Part shown: piece after piece, positions 55,046 through 64,000 of the stretch
How positions within the stretch are numbered: position 1 is the first letter of the stretch
Layout of the letters: each line of letters begins with the position of its first letter
The notes under the pieces: model-generated
Seen by the model: only the letters and a program-made list of their open reading frames with translations
Told to the model about the DNA's origin: nothing
Database searches by the model: none
Assembly: GCF_000295095.1 (NCBI RefSeq)
Contig: NZ_JH806633.1
Coordinates: forward strand, 743,625 to 807,624
Direction: 5' to 3'
DNA: 64,000 nt
Origin: Actinomyces timonensis DSM 23838
GTDB taxonomy: Bacteria > Actinomycetota > Actinomycetes > Actinomycetales > Actinomycetaceae
Translations under genes and position numbers: made by a program

Positions 55046-57118
55046 TCAGCGGGCCGGGGCGCTCCCGCGGGCGGCATCGGCGATGCCCTCGGCGGTCATG
55101 GAGAACTCCTCCAGGAGGGTGGCCCGGTCGCAGGTCCGCACGAAGCGCCTCGGCACCCCGATCCGCGTGGTCGGGGGCGCGGCGCGCCGCGGGCGGCGGG
55201 CGCCCACCCCTTCCCCGGCGGCCTTGTCGTCGCGGGCATCGAGCGCGTCATCCATCGCGTCGCGCAGCTGCGAGCCGATGCCGCCGTCGACCAGCCCGTC
55301 CTCGACCACGACGACGCGGCCCGCCGCCAGGGCGAGGTCGGTGAGGGCACGTGGGACGGGGATCACCCACCGGGGTGAGGCGACGATGACGTCGCGCCCG
55401 TCGGCGGCGAGGGCCCGCCCGGCGACGAGCGCGGCGGGCGCCATGGAGCCGATGCCGACGATGAGGATCGGCGCGCCGGGCGCCGCGCCCCCATCGCTCT
55501 CATCATCGCCAGCCGGGTCGGGCCCGGCACGGTGCTCCAGGAGCAGGTCGACCTCGCCGAAGACGCCGTCGTCCCCGCCGAGGGCGCGGACGGCGGGCAG
55601 GGGCTCGGGCAGCGCGCCCTTGGGGTAGCGCACGACCGTCGGGGCGTCGTCGACTTCGACCGCCTCGCGCACGCAGGAGCGCAGGGAGGCCTCGTCACGG
55701 GGGGCGGCCAGGCGCAGCCCGGGCACGTGGCCCAGCAGCGCCATGTCCCACATGCCGTTGTGGCTGGCGCCGTCGTTGCCGGTCAGTCCCGCGCGGTCGA
55801 GCATGATCGTCACCCCGGCGCGGTGCAGGCCGACGTCCATGAGGACCTGGTCGAAGGCCCGGTTGAGGAAGGTCGCGTAGAGCGCCACGACGGGGTGCAG
55901 CCCCGCGAAGGCCATGCCGGCGGACGCGGTGAGCGCGTGCTGCTCGGCGATGCCCACGTCCATGACGCGGTCGGGCATGGCGTCGGCCATCGGCTGGAGG
56001 CCGACGGGCTGCTGCATGGCCGCGGTGATCCCCACGATCCGCTCATTGGCGCGCGCCAGCTGAAGGATCTCCTCGGCGAAGACGGCGGTCCAGCCGAAGG
56101 CGGAGGGGACCACGGGCAGGCCGGTCTCGGGGTGGATGCGCCCCACGGCGTGGAAGCGGTCGGCCACGTCCTCCTCGGCGGGCGTGTAGCCGCGGCCCTT
56201 CTCGGTGATGACGTGGACGATGACTGGCTCGGAGTACTCCCGGGCGCGGGTCAGCGCGAACTCCAGGGCCGTGATGTCATGGCCGTCCACCGGCCCGGTG
56301 TACTTGATGCCCAGGTCCTCGAAGAAGGCCGAGGGGACGAGGACGTCCTTGATGCCGGTCTTGAGGCCGTGGAGGGCGTCGAAGGCGGCGCGGCCCGGCG
56401 CGCCCTGCGCCAGCAGGCCACGCTTGATCCCGGAGAGCATGCGCTCGTAGCCGGGGTTGGTGCGCAGGGCGTCGAGGTGGTGGGCGAGGCCGCCGATGGT
56501 CGGCGCGTAGGAGCGGCCGTTGTCGTTGACGACGATGACGAGGTGCTTGTCCCCCGAGTCGGCGATGTTGTCGAGGGCCTCCCAGGCCATGCCCCCGGTC
56601 ATCGCGCCGTCGCCGATGACGGCGACGACGTGCCGGTCCTCGCGGCCCCGCAGCCGGTTGGCGCGGGCGATGCCGTCGGCCCAGGACAGCGCGGTGGAGG
56701 CGTGCGAGTTCTCCACGACGTCGTGGGCGGACTCGCCCCGGTCCGGGTAGCCCGACAGGCCCTGGCGCGAGCGCAGGGCCGAGAAGTCCTGGCGCCCCGT
56801 GAGCAGCTTGTGGACATAGGCCTGGTGTCCGGTGTCGAAGACGAGGGAGTCATTCGGGGAGCGGAAGGTGCGGTGCAGGGCGATCGTCAGCTCGACGACG
56901 CCGAGGTTGGGGCCGAGGTGACCGCCTGTCCGCGAGACACTGGCGACGAGGTAGGAGCGGATCTGGGCGGCGAGCTCGATGAGCTGGTCGGAGGTCAGCC
57001 TGCGCAGGTCCTCGGGCCCGTGGATGGAGGCGAGCAGCGGGGCCGGGGCGAGGATGCGGGCCTTGTCGCCGCCGCCAGCCTCGCGCGCCTGATCGCGCGG
57101 GGACGACGGAGGTGTCAT
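55046..57118 (-). CDS. dxs: 1-deoxy-D-xylulose-5-phosphate synthase
   Basis: 690 residues. It condenses pyruvate and glyceraldehyde-3-phosphate in the first step of the MEP isoprenoid pathway. TPP-binding motif GDGAMTGGMAWEALDN is at 169-184, with HLGPNLGVVELTIALH and the transketolase C-terminal parts (MDVGIAEQHALTASAGMAFA, DRAGLTGNDGASHNGMWDMA). It is longer than the usual 620-640 because of an N-terminal extension of about 28 residues, a Gly/Asp-rich insertion (PAGDDESDGGAAPGAP) and a long tail. TATGCT (57204-57209, minus strand) is a possible -10 box. Confidence 0.95.
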   Translation of the reverse strand: MTPPSSPRDQAREAGGGDKARILAPAPLLASIHGPEDLRRLTSDQLIELAAQIRSYLVASVSRTGGHLGPNLGVVELTIALHRTFRSPNDSLVFDTGHQAYVHKLLTGRQDFSALRSRQGLSGYPDRGESAHDVVENSHASTALSWADGIARANRLRGREDRHVVAVIGDGAMTGGMAWEALDNIADSGDKHLVIVVNDNGRSYAPTIGGLAHHLDALRTNPGYERMLSGIKRGLLAQGAPGRAAFDALHGLKTGIKDVLVPSAFFEDLGIKYTGPVDGHDITALEFALTRAREYSEPVIVHVITEKGRGYTPAEEDVADRFHAVGRIHPETGLPVVPSAFGWTAVFAEEILQLARANERIVGITAAMQQPVGLQPMADAMPDRVMDVGIAEQHALTASAGMAFAGLHPVVALYATFLNRAFDQVLMDVGLHRAGVTIMLDRAGLTGNDGASHNGMWDMALLGHVPGLRLAAPRDEASLRSCVREAVEVDDAPTVVRYPKGALPEPLPAVRALGGDDGVFGEVDLLLEHRAGPDPAGDDESDGGAAPGAPILIVGIGSMAPAALVAGRALAADGRDVIVASPRWVIPVPRALTDLALAAGRVVVVEDGLVDGGIGSQLRDAMDDALDARDDKAAGEGVGARRPRRAAPPTTRIGVPRRFVRTCDRATLLEEFSMTAEGIADAARGSAPAR

Positions 57119-57330
57119 TGTCGCGGGCCTCCAGGAACTCGACGGCGGATGGATGATGGGTCAGTGGCCGGTGGCGGGCGAGGCCCGGCGCGGTGGCGTG
57201 GCAAGCATAGGCGCCGTCGATGCGCCTGCGCGCCATCGCGCGCAGTGCTGACGAGCACGTAGTCTTGCCCCGGGACCGGCGCAGGCCCCCAGGGCCCCGC
57301 TCCCGCAGCGTTCCCCATACTGCGCCCGGA

Positions 57331-57364
57331 GCGCGCCGGCACGCGCCGGCACGCGCCCGCACGC
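57331..57364. repeat. 10-nt tandem repeat before the S9 peptidase gene
   Basis: Three to four decamers (GCGCGCCGGC, ACGCGCCGGC, ACGCGCCCGC, ACGCC) lie between CATACT (57316-57321, a possible -10 box) and the ribosome binding site AAGGAGGAA of the peptidase gene, i.e. in its probable 5' leader. Confidence 0.6.
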
Positions 57365-57392
57365 CGACCATCGCCGTCCTCAAGGAGGAAGC

Positions 57393-59405
57393 ATGACCAC
57401 GATCGCGCCCTACGGCAGCTGGCCCTCGCCCATCTCGCCCGGAACGATCACCAGCCGCACGATCAACCTCTCGCAGGTGCGCGTCGACGGCCCCGACACC
57501 TACTGGGTGGAGCGGCGCGCCACCGACTCCGGGCGCCAGGTGCTCCTGCGCCGCGACGGCGCCGGCCGCATCGGGGAGGTCCTGCCCCTGACGCCGGGCG
57601 ATGAGCTGGTCGACGCGCGCACCCGGGTCCACGAGTACGGGGGGCGCGCCTACGCCGTCGACTCCGGGATCATCGTGGTCTCCCACGCCGGCGACGGGCG
57701 CCTCTACCGCTTCGACGTCGCGCACAAGCTGCGCGGCCTCGTCCCCCTGACGATCTACGGCGACGTGCGCCACGGGGACCTGGAGATCGACACCGAGCGC
57801 GGCCTCGTCTACGCCGTGCGCGAGGACCACCGGGGCGAGGGCGAGGCCGTCAACACGCTCGTGGCCATCCCCCTGGACGGCTCGGCGGCGCGCGACGACG
57901 CCCCCGTGCGCACGATCGTGTCCGGCACCGACTTCGCCTCCTCCCCCACGCTCTCCCCCGATGGGCGCCACCTCGCCTGGCTGACCTGGGACCACCCATC
58001 GATGCCCTGGGACAACGCCGCCCTGCACGTGGGCGATCTGCTGCCCGACGGGACCATCGGCGAGCAGGCGGTCGTCGGCGGCGGCGACGGGCACGGGGCC
58101 GCCGAGCCCCGCTGGACGGAGGAGTGCGAGCTCATCCACGTCTCGGACGCCTCCGGGTTCTGGAACCTGTACCGCACGGAGGGCTTCCCCCGGCGCGGCA
58201 CCGCCGAGACCGGCTGGAGCGAGCGGCTGCGGACCCGGCCGCTGCACCCCACGGACGCGACCTTCACCCAGCCGGCCTGGCAGCTGGGGCCCCACTCCTT
58301 CGACATCCTCGACGGGGAGCACCTCATCGCCTCGTGGACGAGGGACTCGGTCTGGCACCTGGGGACCATCAAGCTGGCCAACGGCGAGCTCGAGGAGTGG
58401 GCGACCGGCTGGCAGCCCCTGGGCAACGTGGCGGCCACGGACGGGCGGGTCGTCATGCTGGCGGGCAATGAGCGCGAGCTGCCGGGGATCATCCAGATCT
58501 CCGGCGGGGAGGTGACCGTGCTGCGCGGATCGGGCGACTTCGGCCCCGCCGAGCGCGGTGCGTCCCTCCCGGAGACGATCTCCTGGCCCTCGGCCGACGG
58601 CGTCACCGCCCACGGCTTCTTCTACCCCCCGGCCTCCGTGGAGCACGAGGGGCCCGAGGGCGAGCTCCCCCCGCTCATCGTCCAGGTGCACGGCGGCCCG
58701 TCCGCCATGTCCCGCTCGGTCTACGACCTCAAGGTGCAGTACTGGACGTCTCGCGGCTTCGCCTACCTTGAGGTCAACTACCGCGGCTCGACCGGCTACG
58801 GGCGGGCCTTCCGCCGCGGCCTCAACGGCGCCTGGGGCGTGGGCGAGGTCGAGGACGTCATCGCCGGCGCCCGCCACCTCATCGACGCGGGCCGGGTCGA
58901 CCCCTCCAGGGTCGCGGTGCGCGGCTCGTCAGCCGGTGGGTTCACGGTGCTCTCGGCCATCACGCGCTCCGACGTGTTCTCGGCGGCGACGTCGCTCTAC
59001 GGCGTCGCCGACCTGCGCATGCTCATCCAGGAGACCCACAAGTTCGAGGCGTGCTACGTCCAGGAGCTCATCGGGGTGGACAGCATCGATGACCCCCTGC
59101 TCGCCGAGCGCTCCCCCATCAACCACGTGGAGTCCATCCACGCGCCCCTCCTGCTGCTGCAGGGCTCCAACGACCCCATCGTCCCCGCCGATCAGGCCAC
59201 CTCCATGTTCGAGGCGGCGCGCGCCAAGGGCCTGCCGGTGGCCCTGGAGGTCTTCCAGGGCGAGGGCCACGGCTTCCGCCTGGGCGCGAACATTCGCAAG
59301 GCCCTGGCCAACGAGCTCTCCTTCTACAGCCAGGTGTGGGGCATCGCCCGGGACGACGAGGCCACGCCGATCGCGGTGGAGAACCTCGCGCCCCGCGGGG
59401 AATGA
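57393..59405 (+). CDS. S9 family (prolyl oligopeptidase-type) serine peptidase
   Basis: 670 residues, no signal peptide, so cytoplasmic. The N-terminal about 390 residues form a beta-propeller-like region (VHEYGGRAYAVDSG, SPTLSPDGRHLAWLTWDHPS). The C-terminal alpha/beta-hydrolase domain has the nucleophile S513 in GSSAGGF, Asp in GSNDPIVPADQA and His in GEGHGFR. It cleaves small peptides or acyl-amino acids. AGGAGG precedes ATG 57393. Its stop overlaps the ClC channel start (ATGA). Confidence 0.9.
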   Translation: MTTIAPYGSWPSPISPGTITSRTINLSQVRVDGPDTYWVERRATDSGRQVLLRRDGAGRIGEVLPLTPGDELVDARTRVHEYGGRAYAVDSGIIVVSHAGDGRLYRFDVAHKLRGLVPLTIYGDVRHGDLEIDTERGLVYAVREDHRGEGEAVNTLVAIPLDGSAARDDAPVRTIVSGTDFASSPTLSPDGRHLAWLTWDHPSMPWDNAALHVGDLLPDGTIGEQAVVGGGDGHGAAEPRWTEECELIHVSDASGFWNLYRTEGFPRRGTAETGWSERLRTRPLHPTDATFTQPAWQLGPHSFDILDGEHLIASWTRDSVWHLGTIKLANGELEEWATGWQPLGNVAATDGRVVMLAGNERELPGIIQISGGEVTVLRGSGDFGPAERGASLPETISWPSADGVTAHGFFYPPASVEHEGPEGELPPLIVQVHGGPSAMSRSVYDLKVQYWTSRGFAYLEVNYRGSTGYGRAFRRGLNGAWGVGEVEDVIAGARHLIDAGRVDPSRVAVRGSSAGGFTVLSAITRSDVFSAATSLYGVADLRMLIQETHKFEACYVQELIGVDSIDDPLLAERSPINHVESIHAPLLLLQGSNDPIVPADQATSMFEAARAKGLPVALEVFQGEGHGFRLGANIRKALANELSFYSQVWGIARDDEATPIAVENLAPRGE

Positions 59406-61360
59406 CGCCGCCCGGGCCCGGGCGCGCCGGCGCCGCCGCGCGCGCCCGGCGGGCTCTTCTGCGCCTGGCGCGCTACCACCGCTCCGGGCTGTTCGTCCTT
59501 GCGGTCGTCGTCGGCCTCGTCTCAGGCGGCGGTGCCGTCCTGTTCCGCATCGGCATCGACTCCTGGACCCGCCTGCTCACCGGCGCCGAGGACTACACCG
59601 AGGCGCTGGGCCCCTCCCAGGGCGTCCTCTCCTTCGCCGGGCGATGGTTCGTGCTCCTGGCCCCGGTGATCTCCGGCGCGCTCGTCGGCCCGCTCATGGC
59701 GGCCCTCGGGCGCACGACGACGGGCCACGGCGTCGGCGGGGTCATCTGGTCGGCCAGGCGCGGCGACGGCACCGTCGCCCCCGTCCCGGCGCTCGCCTCG
59801 ACCGGGGCGGCGATCCTCACCATCGGGGGCGGCGGGGCGGTGGGCCCCGAGGGGCCGATCGCCGAGCTCGGCGCCTCGGCGGGCAGCGTCGTCGGGCGCG
59901 CGCTGGGCCTGCCGGTGAGGTCGGCGCGGATGCTCACCGCCGCGGGCACGGCGGCGGGCATCGCCTCGGCGTTCAACGCGCCCCTGGCCGGCGCCTTCTT
60001 CGCCATGGAGGTCATCCTCGTGGACTTCACGGTGGACGCCTTCGCCTTCGTCGTGCTCGCCTCGGTCTCCTCCTCCGTCCTGTCCCACCACCTCCTGGGC
60101 ACGACGCTGTCCCTCTCCCTTCCCTCGCTGTCCCTCGGCGGTGACGCCCAGCTCGGCTGGGTCGCGATCCTCGGCGTGCTCGGCGGCCTGGTGGGGATCG
60201 CCTTCTCCCGTTGCCGCTTCCTGGCGGCCGATGGCTGCCGCGACCTCCTCGACGCGATTCGCCTGCCGCAGTGGGCGCGCCCCGCCGTCGGGGGGCTCGC
60301 CCTCGGCGCGCTGCTCCTAGCGGTGCCGGAGATGTACGGGGAGTCCTCCGCCGTCCTGGGCCGGGCCCTGGGCAACGAGTACACGACGACGGCGCTCCTC
60401 GCCCTCACCGCCGCGAAGATCGCCGCAACCTCGCTCACGATGGGCGTGGGCTTCGTGGGAGGGGTGTTCGCCCCCTCGCTCCTCATCGGCGGGACGCTGG
60501 GCGCCTGGCTCGGCTCCCTCGTCGCGCCCACGCCCACGGGCGTCGCCGTGTTCGGGGTCGTCGGGATGGGGGCTGTGTTCACCGGCTCGGCCCGGGCGCC
60601 GATGACGGCGGTCATCCTCATCATCGAGATGACCGGCCAGTACGGCCTGCTCACCCCGCTCATGCTCGCAGTGGCGCTGGCGACGGTGACCAGCAGGTTC
60701 CTCACCCGCACGACGATCTACACCGAGGAGCTGCGGCGCCGGGGCGAGGACATCGACGATCCCGTCGGCGCGACGATCGTCGGCCGGGCCACGGCCCGCG
60801 ACCTCATGCACGAGCCGCCCGCGGTGCTGGTCGCCTCGGCCTCCCTTGCCCAGGCCGCCAGGATCGTGCGGGCCTCGGGGAGCACGAGCCTGCCGGTCGT
60901 GGCCGACCCCGCGCCCTCGGCCGATGCGGACCCTCTGGGGGGCGCCGTCGACGATGCCCCAGGCGCCTCGGGCGCCAGCGCCGGGGGCGGTTCAGGGGCC
61001 GCCGGCCGCCAGCGCCTGCTCGGCTGCGTGAGCGCCGTGGCACTGGCCCAGGCCGCGCTGGAGGAGCGCCAGGGCAAGGCCCCCAGGACGGTTGGCGAGC
61101 TGCCGCTCGATCAGGAGGTCATCAGCGCCTCCCTGGGCACGACGGCGGTCCTCCGGGCGCTCGTCGACTCCCGGGCCTCGGGACTGCCGGTGGTCGAGCC
61201 GGGCACCGCGGGCGAGGGAGCGGCGCTGCTGGGCTGGGTGGACCAGGATGAGATGGTGCGGCGCCTCTACCGCCACCAGCACGCCGCCCTCGAGGCCTCG
61301 CAGCTGCGGACATCCCTGGGATCGCGCACCCAGGTCTGGTGGGCGGACCGCCATCGGTGA
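59402..61360 (+). CDS. ClC-type chloride channel/transporter with CBS domains
   Basis: 652 residues. The membrane domain has more than ten hydrophobic segments and ClC signatures. The gating-glutamate region is GGGGAVGPEGPIAELGASAG, and the third signature is GVGFVGGVFAPSLLIGG. The first signature reads TGHGVGGV instead of the usual G(S/H)G(I/V)PE. Two CBS domains follow (DLMHEPPAVLVASASLAQAA and PLDQEVISASLGTTAVLRAL), with a Gly/Ala-rich linker. Anion transport is inferred; the altered selectivity signature leaves the ion uncertain. Translationally coupled to the S9 peptidase. Confidence 0.88.
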   Translation: MTPPGPGRAGAAARARRALLRLARYHRSGLFVLAVVVGLVSGGGAVLFRIGIDSWTRLLTGAEDYTEALGPSQGVLSFAGRWFVLLAPVISGALVGPLMAALGRTTTGHGVGGVIWSARRGDGTVAPVPALASTGAAILTIGGGGAVGPEGPIAELGASAGSVVGRALGLPVRSARMLTAAGTAAGIASAFNAPLAGAFFAMEVILVDFTVDAFAFVVLASVSSSVLSHHLLGTTLSLSLPSLSLGGDAQLGWVAILGVLGGLVGIAFSRCRFLAADGCRDLLDAIRLPQWARPAVGGLALGALLLAVPEMYGESSAVLGRALGNEYTTTALLALTAAKIAATSLTMGVGFVGGVFAPSLLIGGTLGAWLGSLVAPTPTGVAVFGVVGMGAVFTGSARAPMTAVILIIEMTGQYGLLTPLMLAVALATVTSRFLTRTTIYTEELRRRGEDIDDPVGATIVGRATARDLMHEPPAVLVASASLAQAARIVRASGSTSLPVVADPAPSADADPLGGAVDDAPGASGASAGGGSGAAGRQRLLGCVSAVALAQAALEERQGKAPRTVGELPLDQEVISASLGTTAVLRALVDSRASGLPVVEPGTAGEGAALLGWVDQDEMVRRLYRHQHAALEASQLRTSLGSRTQVWWADRHR

Positions 61361-61418
61361 GCCAGGGTGCCAGCGGGCCGGCGCTGTGGTCACCGCGTGG
61401 CCGCGCCTGCGCCGTTCC

Positions 61419-61940
61419 TCACCGCTCCTGCGCCTCGCCGCCGGAGGCCTCCTTGCTGGACTTCTCGGAGCGGGCAGAGGCCAGGTCGGTCATCATCTCG
61501 GCGTGGACGACGATGCGGCGGGGGTCGCTCATCCACATCCAGATCGCGGCCATCACCGGCAGGATGAGGGGCAGGTAGGAGTGCCCGCGCCCGCCGTGGG
61601 AGAGGAAGGAGCCCTCCAGCTCGGGCGCGGTGCCGGTGATCGTCAGCAGGCCCAGCAGGAGCGCGCCCGTGAACAGGCCGCCCAGGCAGACCCACCCGAT
61701 CATCCGCATCCGGCGGCCGTTGTGGGCCATGCAGACCGCGAGCACGAGGTAGAGCGCGCCGGCCACCGCGTCGATGGAGTCCAGGACGGGCGCCTCCTCG
61801 GGGCGGCGGATGAGGGAGACGACGGCGGGCGAGATCACCACCAGGCCGAAGACGGCGATGACGCCCACGAGAATGCGGCTCAGGCCGCGCGCGGGCCGAC
61901 GACGGTCCTCCGTCGATCGGACCTCGGGGCGCTCCTCCAT
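61419..61940 (-). CDS. membrane protein, function unknown
   Basis: 173 residues with four hydrophobic segments (ILVGVIAVFGLVVISPAVVS, AVAGALYLVLAVCMA, MIGWVCLGGLFTGALLLGLL, YLPLILPVMAAIWMWM), a charged N-terminus and a polar C-terminal tail. The pattern resembles uncharacterised actinobacterial membrane proteins. Converges with the ClC gene and is divergent from pepA. Confidence 0.7.
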   Translation of the reverse strand: MEERPEVRSTEDRRRPARGLSRILVGVIAVFGLVVISPAVVSLIRRPEEAPVLDSIDAVAGALYLVLAVCMAHNGRRMRMIGWVCLGGLFTGALLLGLLTITGTAPELEGSFLSHGGRGHSYLPLILPVMAAIWMWMSDPRRIVVHAEMMTDLASARSEKSSKEASGGEAQER

Positions 61941-62025
61941 CGTGCTCCTTCCGGCTCATCCGCGTCGCGCCGGTCAGGGCTCCTCCGGCAGCACGACGGT
62001 ACCACCGGGCATACCATCTCCATCC

Positions 62026-63573
62026 ATGAGCGCACTTCACATCGACCAGTCCCCCGCGGCGCGGATCGACGCCGATGTCCTCGTCCTCGCGGCGGCCTCG
62101 CCGACCGATGGGGGCGCCACCAGCCTCGTCCCCGCGGGGGCCTGCCTGGAGGGGGTCGATATCGGCGCCCTGGAGGCCGTCCTGCCGTCCCTGGGCTTCT
62201 CCGGCGCGCTCGACGCTGTGGCGAGGGTTCCCTCCTCTGTCGCCGCGCCCGCCGGTGCGGCGATCAGCGCGCCGACGATCCTGGTGGTCGGCATCGGGCG
62301 CGGCCTCGCCCTCGCCGAGAGCGCCGATCACGACGCCGCGGCCCTGGGCCAGACGCGCGCCGGCGTCCTGTCGCGCGCCGCGGGGCGCGCGGCCCGGGAG
62401 CTGGCGGGCGTGGAGCGCGCCGTTCTCGCGCTGCCCAGTGCCGAGGCCTCCGATCTGAGGGCCGTCGCCGAGGGGGCGATGACGGGCGCCTACGCCTGGG
62501 GCGGCAGGGTCCCCGCGCCCACCAAGCCCCTGGCGGCGATCACGATCTCCTCGCCCCTGGCCGGCTCGGCCCCAGCCGAGGAGGCCCGGGCCAGGGCGGT
62601 CGCCCTGGGCGAGGCGGTCGCCCTGACGCGGGACCTCGTCAACGAGCCCCCGAACCGCCTCGTGCCCCAGGCCCTGGCCGAGCGCGCCGCCCAGGCGGCC
62701 CGCGCCGCGGGCATCGGGGTCGAGGTCCTGGACGAGGAGGACCTCGCGGAGCAGGGCTTCGGGGGGATCCTCGCCGTCGGCCAGGGAGCCGTCAACGCTC
62801 CCCGCCTCGTCCGCCTCGACTGGGCGCCGGGAGACGCGCGCGCCCATGTGGCGCTCGTCGGCAAGGGCATCACCTTCGACTCCGGCGGCCTGTCCCTCAA
62901 GCCCCCCGCCTCGATGCCGGAGATGAAGTCGGATATGGCCGGCGCCGCCACCGTTCTCGGCGCGGTCCTCGCCGCCGCGAGGCTGTTCCTGCCCGTGCGC
63001 GTCACCGCCTGGCTCGCCCTGGCGGAGAACATGCCGGGCCCTGCGGCGCAGCGCCCCAGCGACATCATCACCATGCGCGGCGGCACCACCGTCGAGGTCA
63101 CCAACACCGATGCCGAGGGCCGGCTCGTCATGGCCGATGCCCTGGCCCGCGCCGTCGAGGACGGCCCCGGTGCCGTGCTCGACGTCGCCACGCTCACCGG
63201 CGCGCAGATCGTGGCCCTGGGCGACCACGTCTCCGGCGTCATGGGCACGCCCGCCGTCCGCGACGGCGTCGCCCGCGCGGCGGCGAGCGCCGGCGAGTCG
63301 TTCTGGGCCATGCCCCTGCCCGAGCAGCTGCGGCCGAGCCTGGACAGCCCGTACGCGGCGCTGCGCAACGCGGTGGTCGGCAACCGGGCCGGCGGCATGC
63401 TCACGGCGGGGCTCTTCCTGCGCGAGTTCGTCGGCGCCACGCCCTGGGCCCACCTGGATATCGCCGGCCCCGCCTTCAACGAGCGCGCCCCCTGGGGAGG
63501 CACTCCCACAGGTGGGACCGGTCATGGCGTGGCCACCCTCCTGGAGTACCTCCACGCGCTCACCGAGCACTGA
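62026..63573 (+). CDS. pepA: leucyl aminopeptidase (M17)
   Basis: 515 residues. A regulatory N-terminal domain is followed by the catalytic domain with VGKGITFDSGGLSLKPP, MKSDMAGAATVLG and the family signature NTDAEGRL (360-367), which includes two-metal ligands. It releases N-terminal residues from peptides in the cytoplasm. No ribosome binding site precedes ATG 62026, and TACCAT at 62012-62017 could be a -10 box that would give a leaderless mRNA. Confidence 0.94.
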   Translation: MSALHIDQSPAARIDADVLVLAAASPTDGGATSLVPAGACLEGVDIGALEAVLPSLGFSGALDAVARVPSSVAAPAGAAISAPTILVVGIGRGLALAESADHDAAALGQTRAGVLSRAAGRAARELAGVERAVLALPSAEASDLRAVAEGAMTGAYAWGGRVPAPTKPLAAITISSPLAGSAPAEEARARAVALGEAVALTRDLVNEPPNRLVPQALAERAAQAARAAGIGVEVLDEEDLAEQGFGGILAVGQGAVNAPRLVRLDWAPGDARAHVALVGKGITFDSGGLSLKPPASMPEMKSDMAGAATVLGAVLAAARLFLPVRVTAWLALAENMPGPAAQRPSDIITMRGGTTVEVTNTDAEGRLVMADALARAVEDGPGAVLDVATLTGAQIVALGDHVSGVMGTPAVRDGVARAAASAGESFWAMPLPEQLRPSLDSPYAALRNAVVGNRAGGMLTAGLFLREFVGATPWAHLDIAGPAFNERAPWGGTPTGGTGHGVATLLEYLHALTEH

Positions 63574-63653
63574 GAGTGACTGGATTCACAGGCCACATGG
63601 GACTCCTGTCCCCAATCGGCGGCTCATTCCGATGCCTCGCACCCGCCCATGGG

Positions 63654-63666
63654 TGACACAATGTCA
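63654..63666 (+). promoter_or_regulatory. short palindrome in the lpdA promoter region
   Basis: TGACA-CAA-TGTCA, 56 nt upstream of the lpdA start. It could be an operator half-site pair, or chance. The rest of 63574-63721 shows only the ribosome binding site GAGGAGAG. Confidence 0.3.
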
Positions 63667-63721
63667 TGCGGGACCAACCGCCTACCTGGGCGGTCGACAA
63701 CTCACCATCGAGGAGAGATTC

Positions 63722-64000
63722 TGTGACAGACACCGTCTACGACATGGTCATCCTGGGCGCCGGTTCTGGCGGGTACGCGGCCGCGCTCCGCGGGGCGCAG
63801 CTCGGATTGAAGGTCGCGCTCATCGAGGCCGACAAGGTGGGCGGCACATGTCTCCACCGCGGCTGCGTGCCGACCAAGGCCATCCTCCACGCCGCCGAGA
63901 CCGCGGACACTGTCCGGGAGGCCTCCGCCCTCGGCATCCGCGCCGCGCTGGAGGGCATTGACATGCCCGCTGTGAAGGCCTACAAGGACGGCATCATCTC
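63722..64000 (+). CDS. lpdA: dihydrolipoyl dehydrogenase, N-terminal part only
   Basis: 93 codons from GTG 63722 (GAGGAGAG upstream) to the window edge. FAD-binding [18 protein letters not shown] and the redox-active disulfide [13 protein letters not shown] (C43, C48) identify an E3 component of 2-oxoacid dehydrogenase complexes. The C-terminal about 370 residues lie outside the window. Together with the split PFL it suggests both oxidative and anaerobic routes from pyruvate. Confidence 0.93.

Noticed and set aside
54714-55628. 304-residue plus-strand frame over the pflB-dxs gap
   Set aside because: Most of it is antisense to dxs and its composition is Arg/Ala/Ser shadow sequence.

Overview
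The window is high-GC, actinobacterial chromosome. Several features point to a fermentative, facultatively anaerobic member of the Actinomycetaceae (an Actinomyces-like organism). These are phosphatidylinositol mannoside (PIM) synthesis genes, a DUF3000 gene, AGGAGG-type ribosome binding sites, frequent ATGA/GTGA start-stop overlaps, a pyruvate formate-lyase operon and two Fem-type cell-wall amino acid ligases. The genus is inferred from gene content only. No rRNA is present and no database search was possible.

Layout. 1-1694 (-) is the N-terminal part of a secreted Pro/Thr/Ser/Ala repeat protein that runs off the left edge. 2329-4896 (+) is a DeaD-type RNA helicase. 5043-12126 (-) holds a pair of dynamin-like membrane GTPases, hisS, a metallo-beta-lactamase-fold hydrolase and a TDT-family transporter. 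12267-15291 holds a methyltransferase, a RES/Xre toxin-antitoxin pair with a palindromic operator, and a solitary Xre regulator. 15547-18031 (+) holds a DUF349 coiled-coil protein and an orphan AbiEi-like gene.

18005-38895 (-) is one long co-directional block. In transcription order it reads: ATP-grasp ligase, Fem ligase, thrS, HIT hydrolase, pgsA, PIM acyltransferase, pimA, two membrane proteins (one a PrsW protease), Nudix hydrolase, yebC, ruvC, ruvA, ruvB, yajC, secD, secF, apt and relA. It combines cell-envelope lipid synthesis, Holliday-junction processing, protein export and the stringent response.

38896-40680 is gene-poor. It holds one small membrane protein, a tRNA-Val/tRNA-Gly pair and about 1 kb of non-coding DNA full of short repeats. 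40842-47868 (+) is glgX-treY-treZ, which debranches alpha-glucan and converts it to trehalose. 47937-49828 (+) is DUF3000 and RNase D. 49896-57118 (-) holds a second Fem ligase, a pyruvate formate-lyase operon (pflB, glycyl-radical gene, pflA) and dxs. 57393-64000 holds an S9 peptidase translationally coupled to a ClC channel, a small membrane protein, leucyl aminopeptidase and the start of lpdA.

Main points for a second look. (1) The pyruvate formate-lyase is split: the 705-residue subunit keeps the Cys-Cys active site but ends before the glycyl-radical domain, and that domain is a separate 81-residue protein encoded directly downstream. (2) Several intergenic gaps contain arrays of 19-nt units, tandem in one orientation and then in the other. 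Their variable cores are exactly complementary within a locus but differ between loci. (3) ruvC has no ATG/GTG/TTG start near its conserved N-terminus. (4) SecD carries an EF-hand-like loop in its extracytoplasmic insertion. (5) Two Fem ligases and an ATP-grasp ligase look like a peptidoglycan cross-bridge set.
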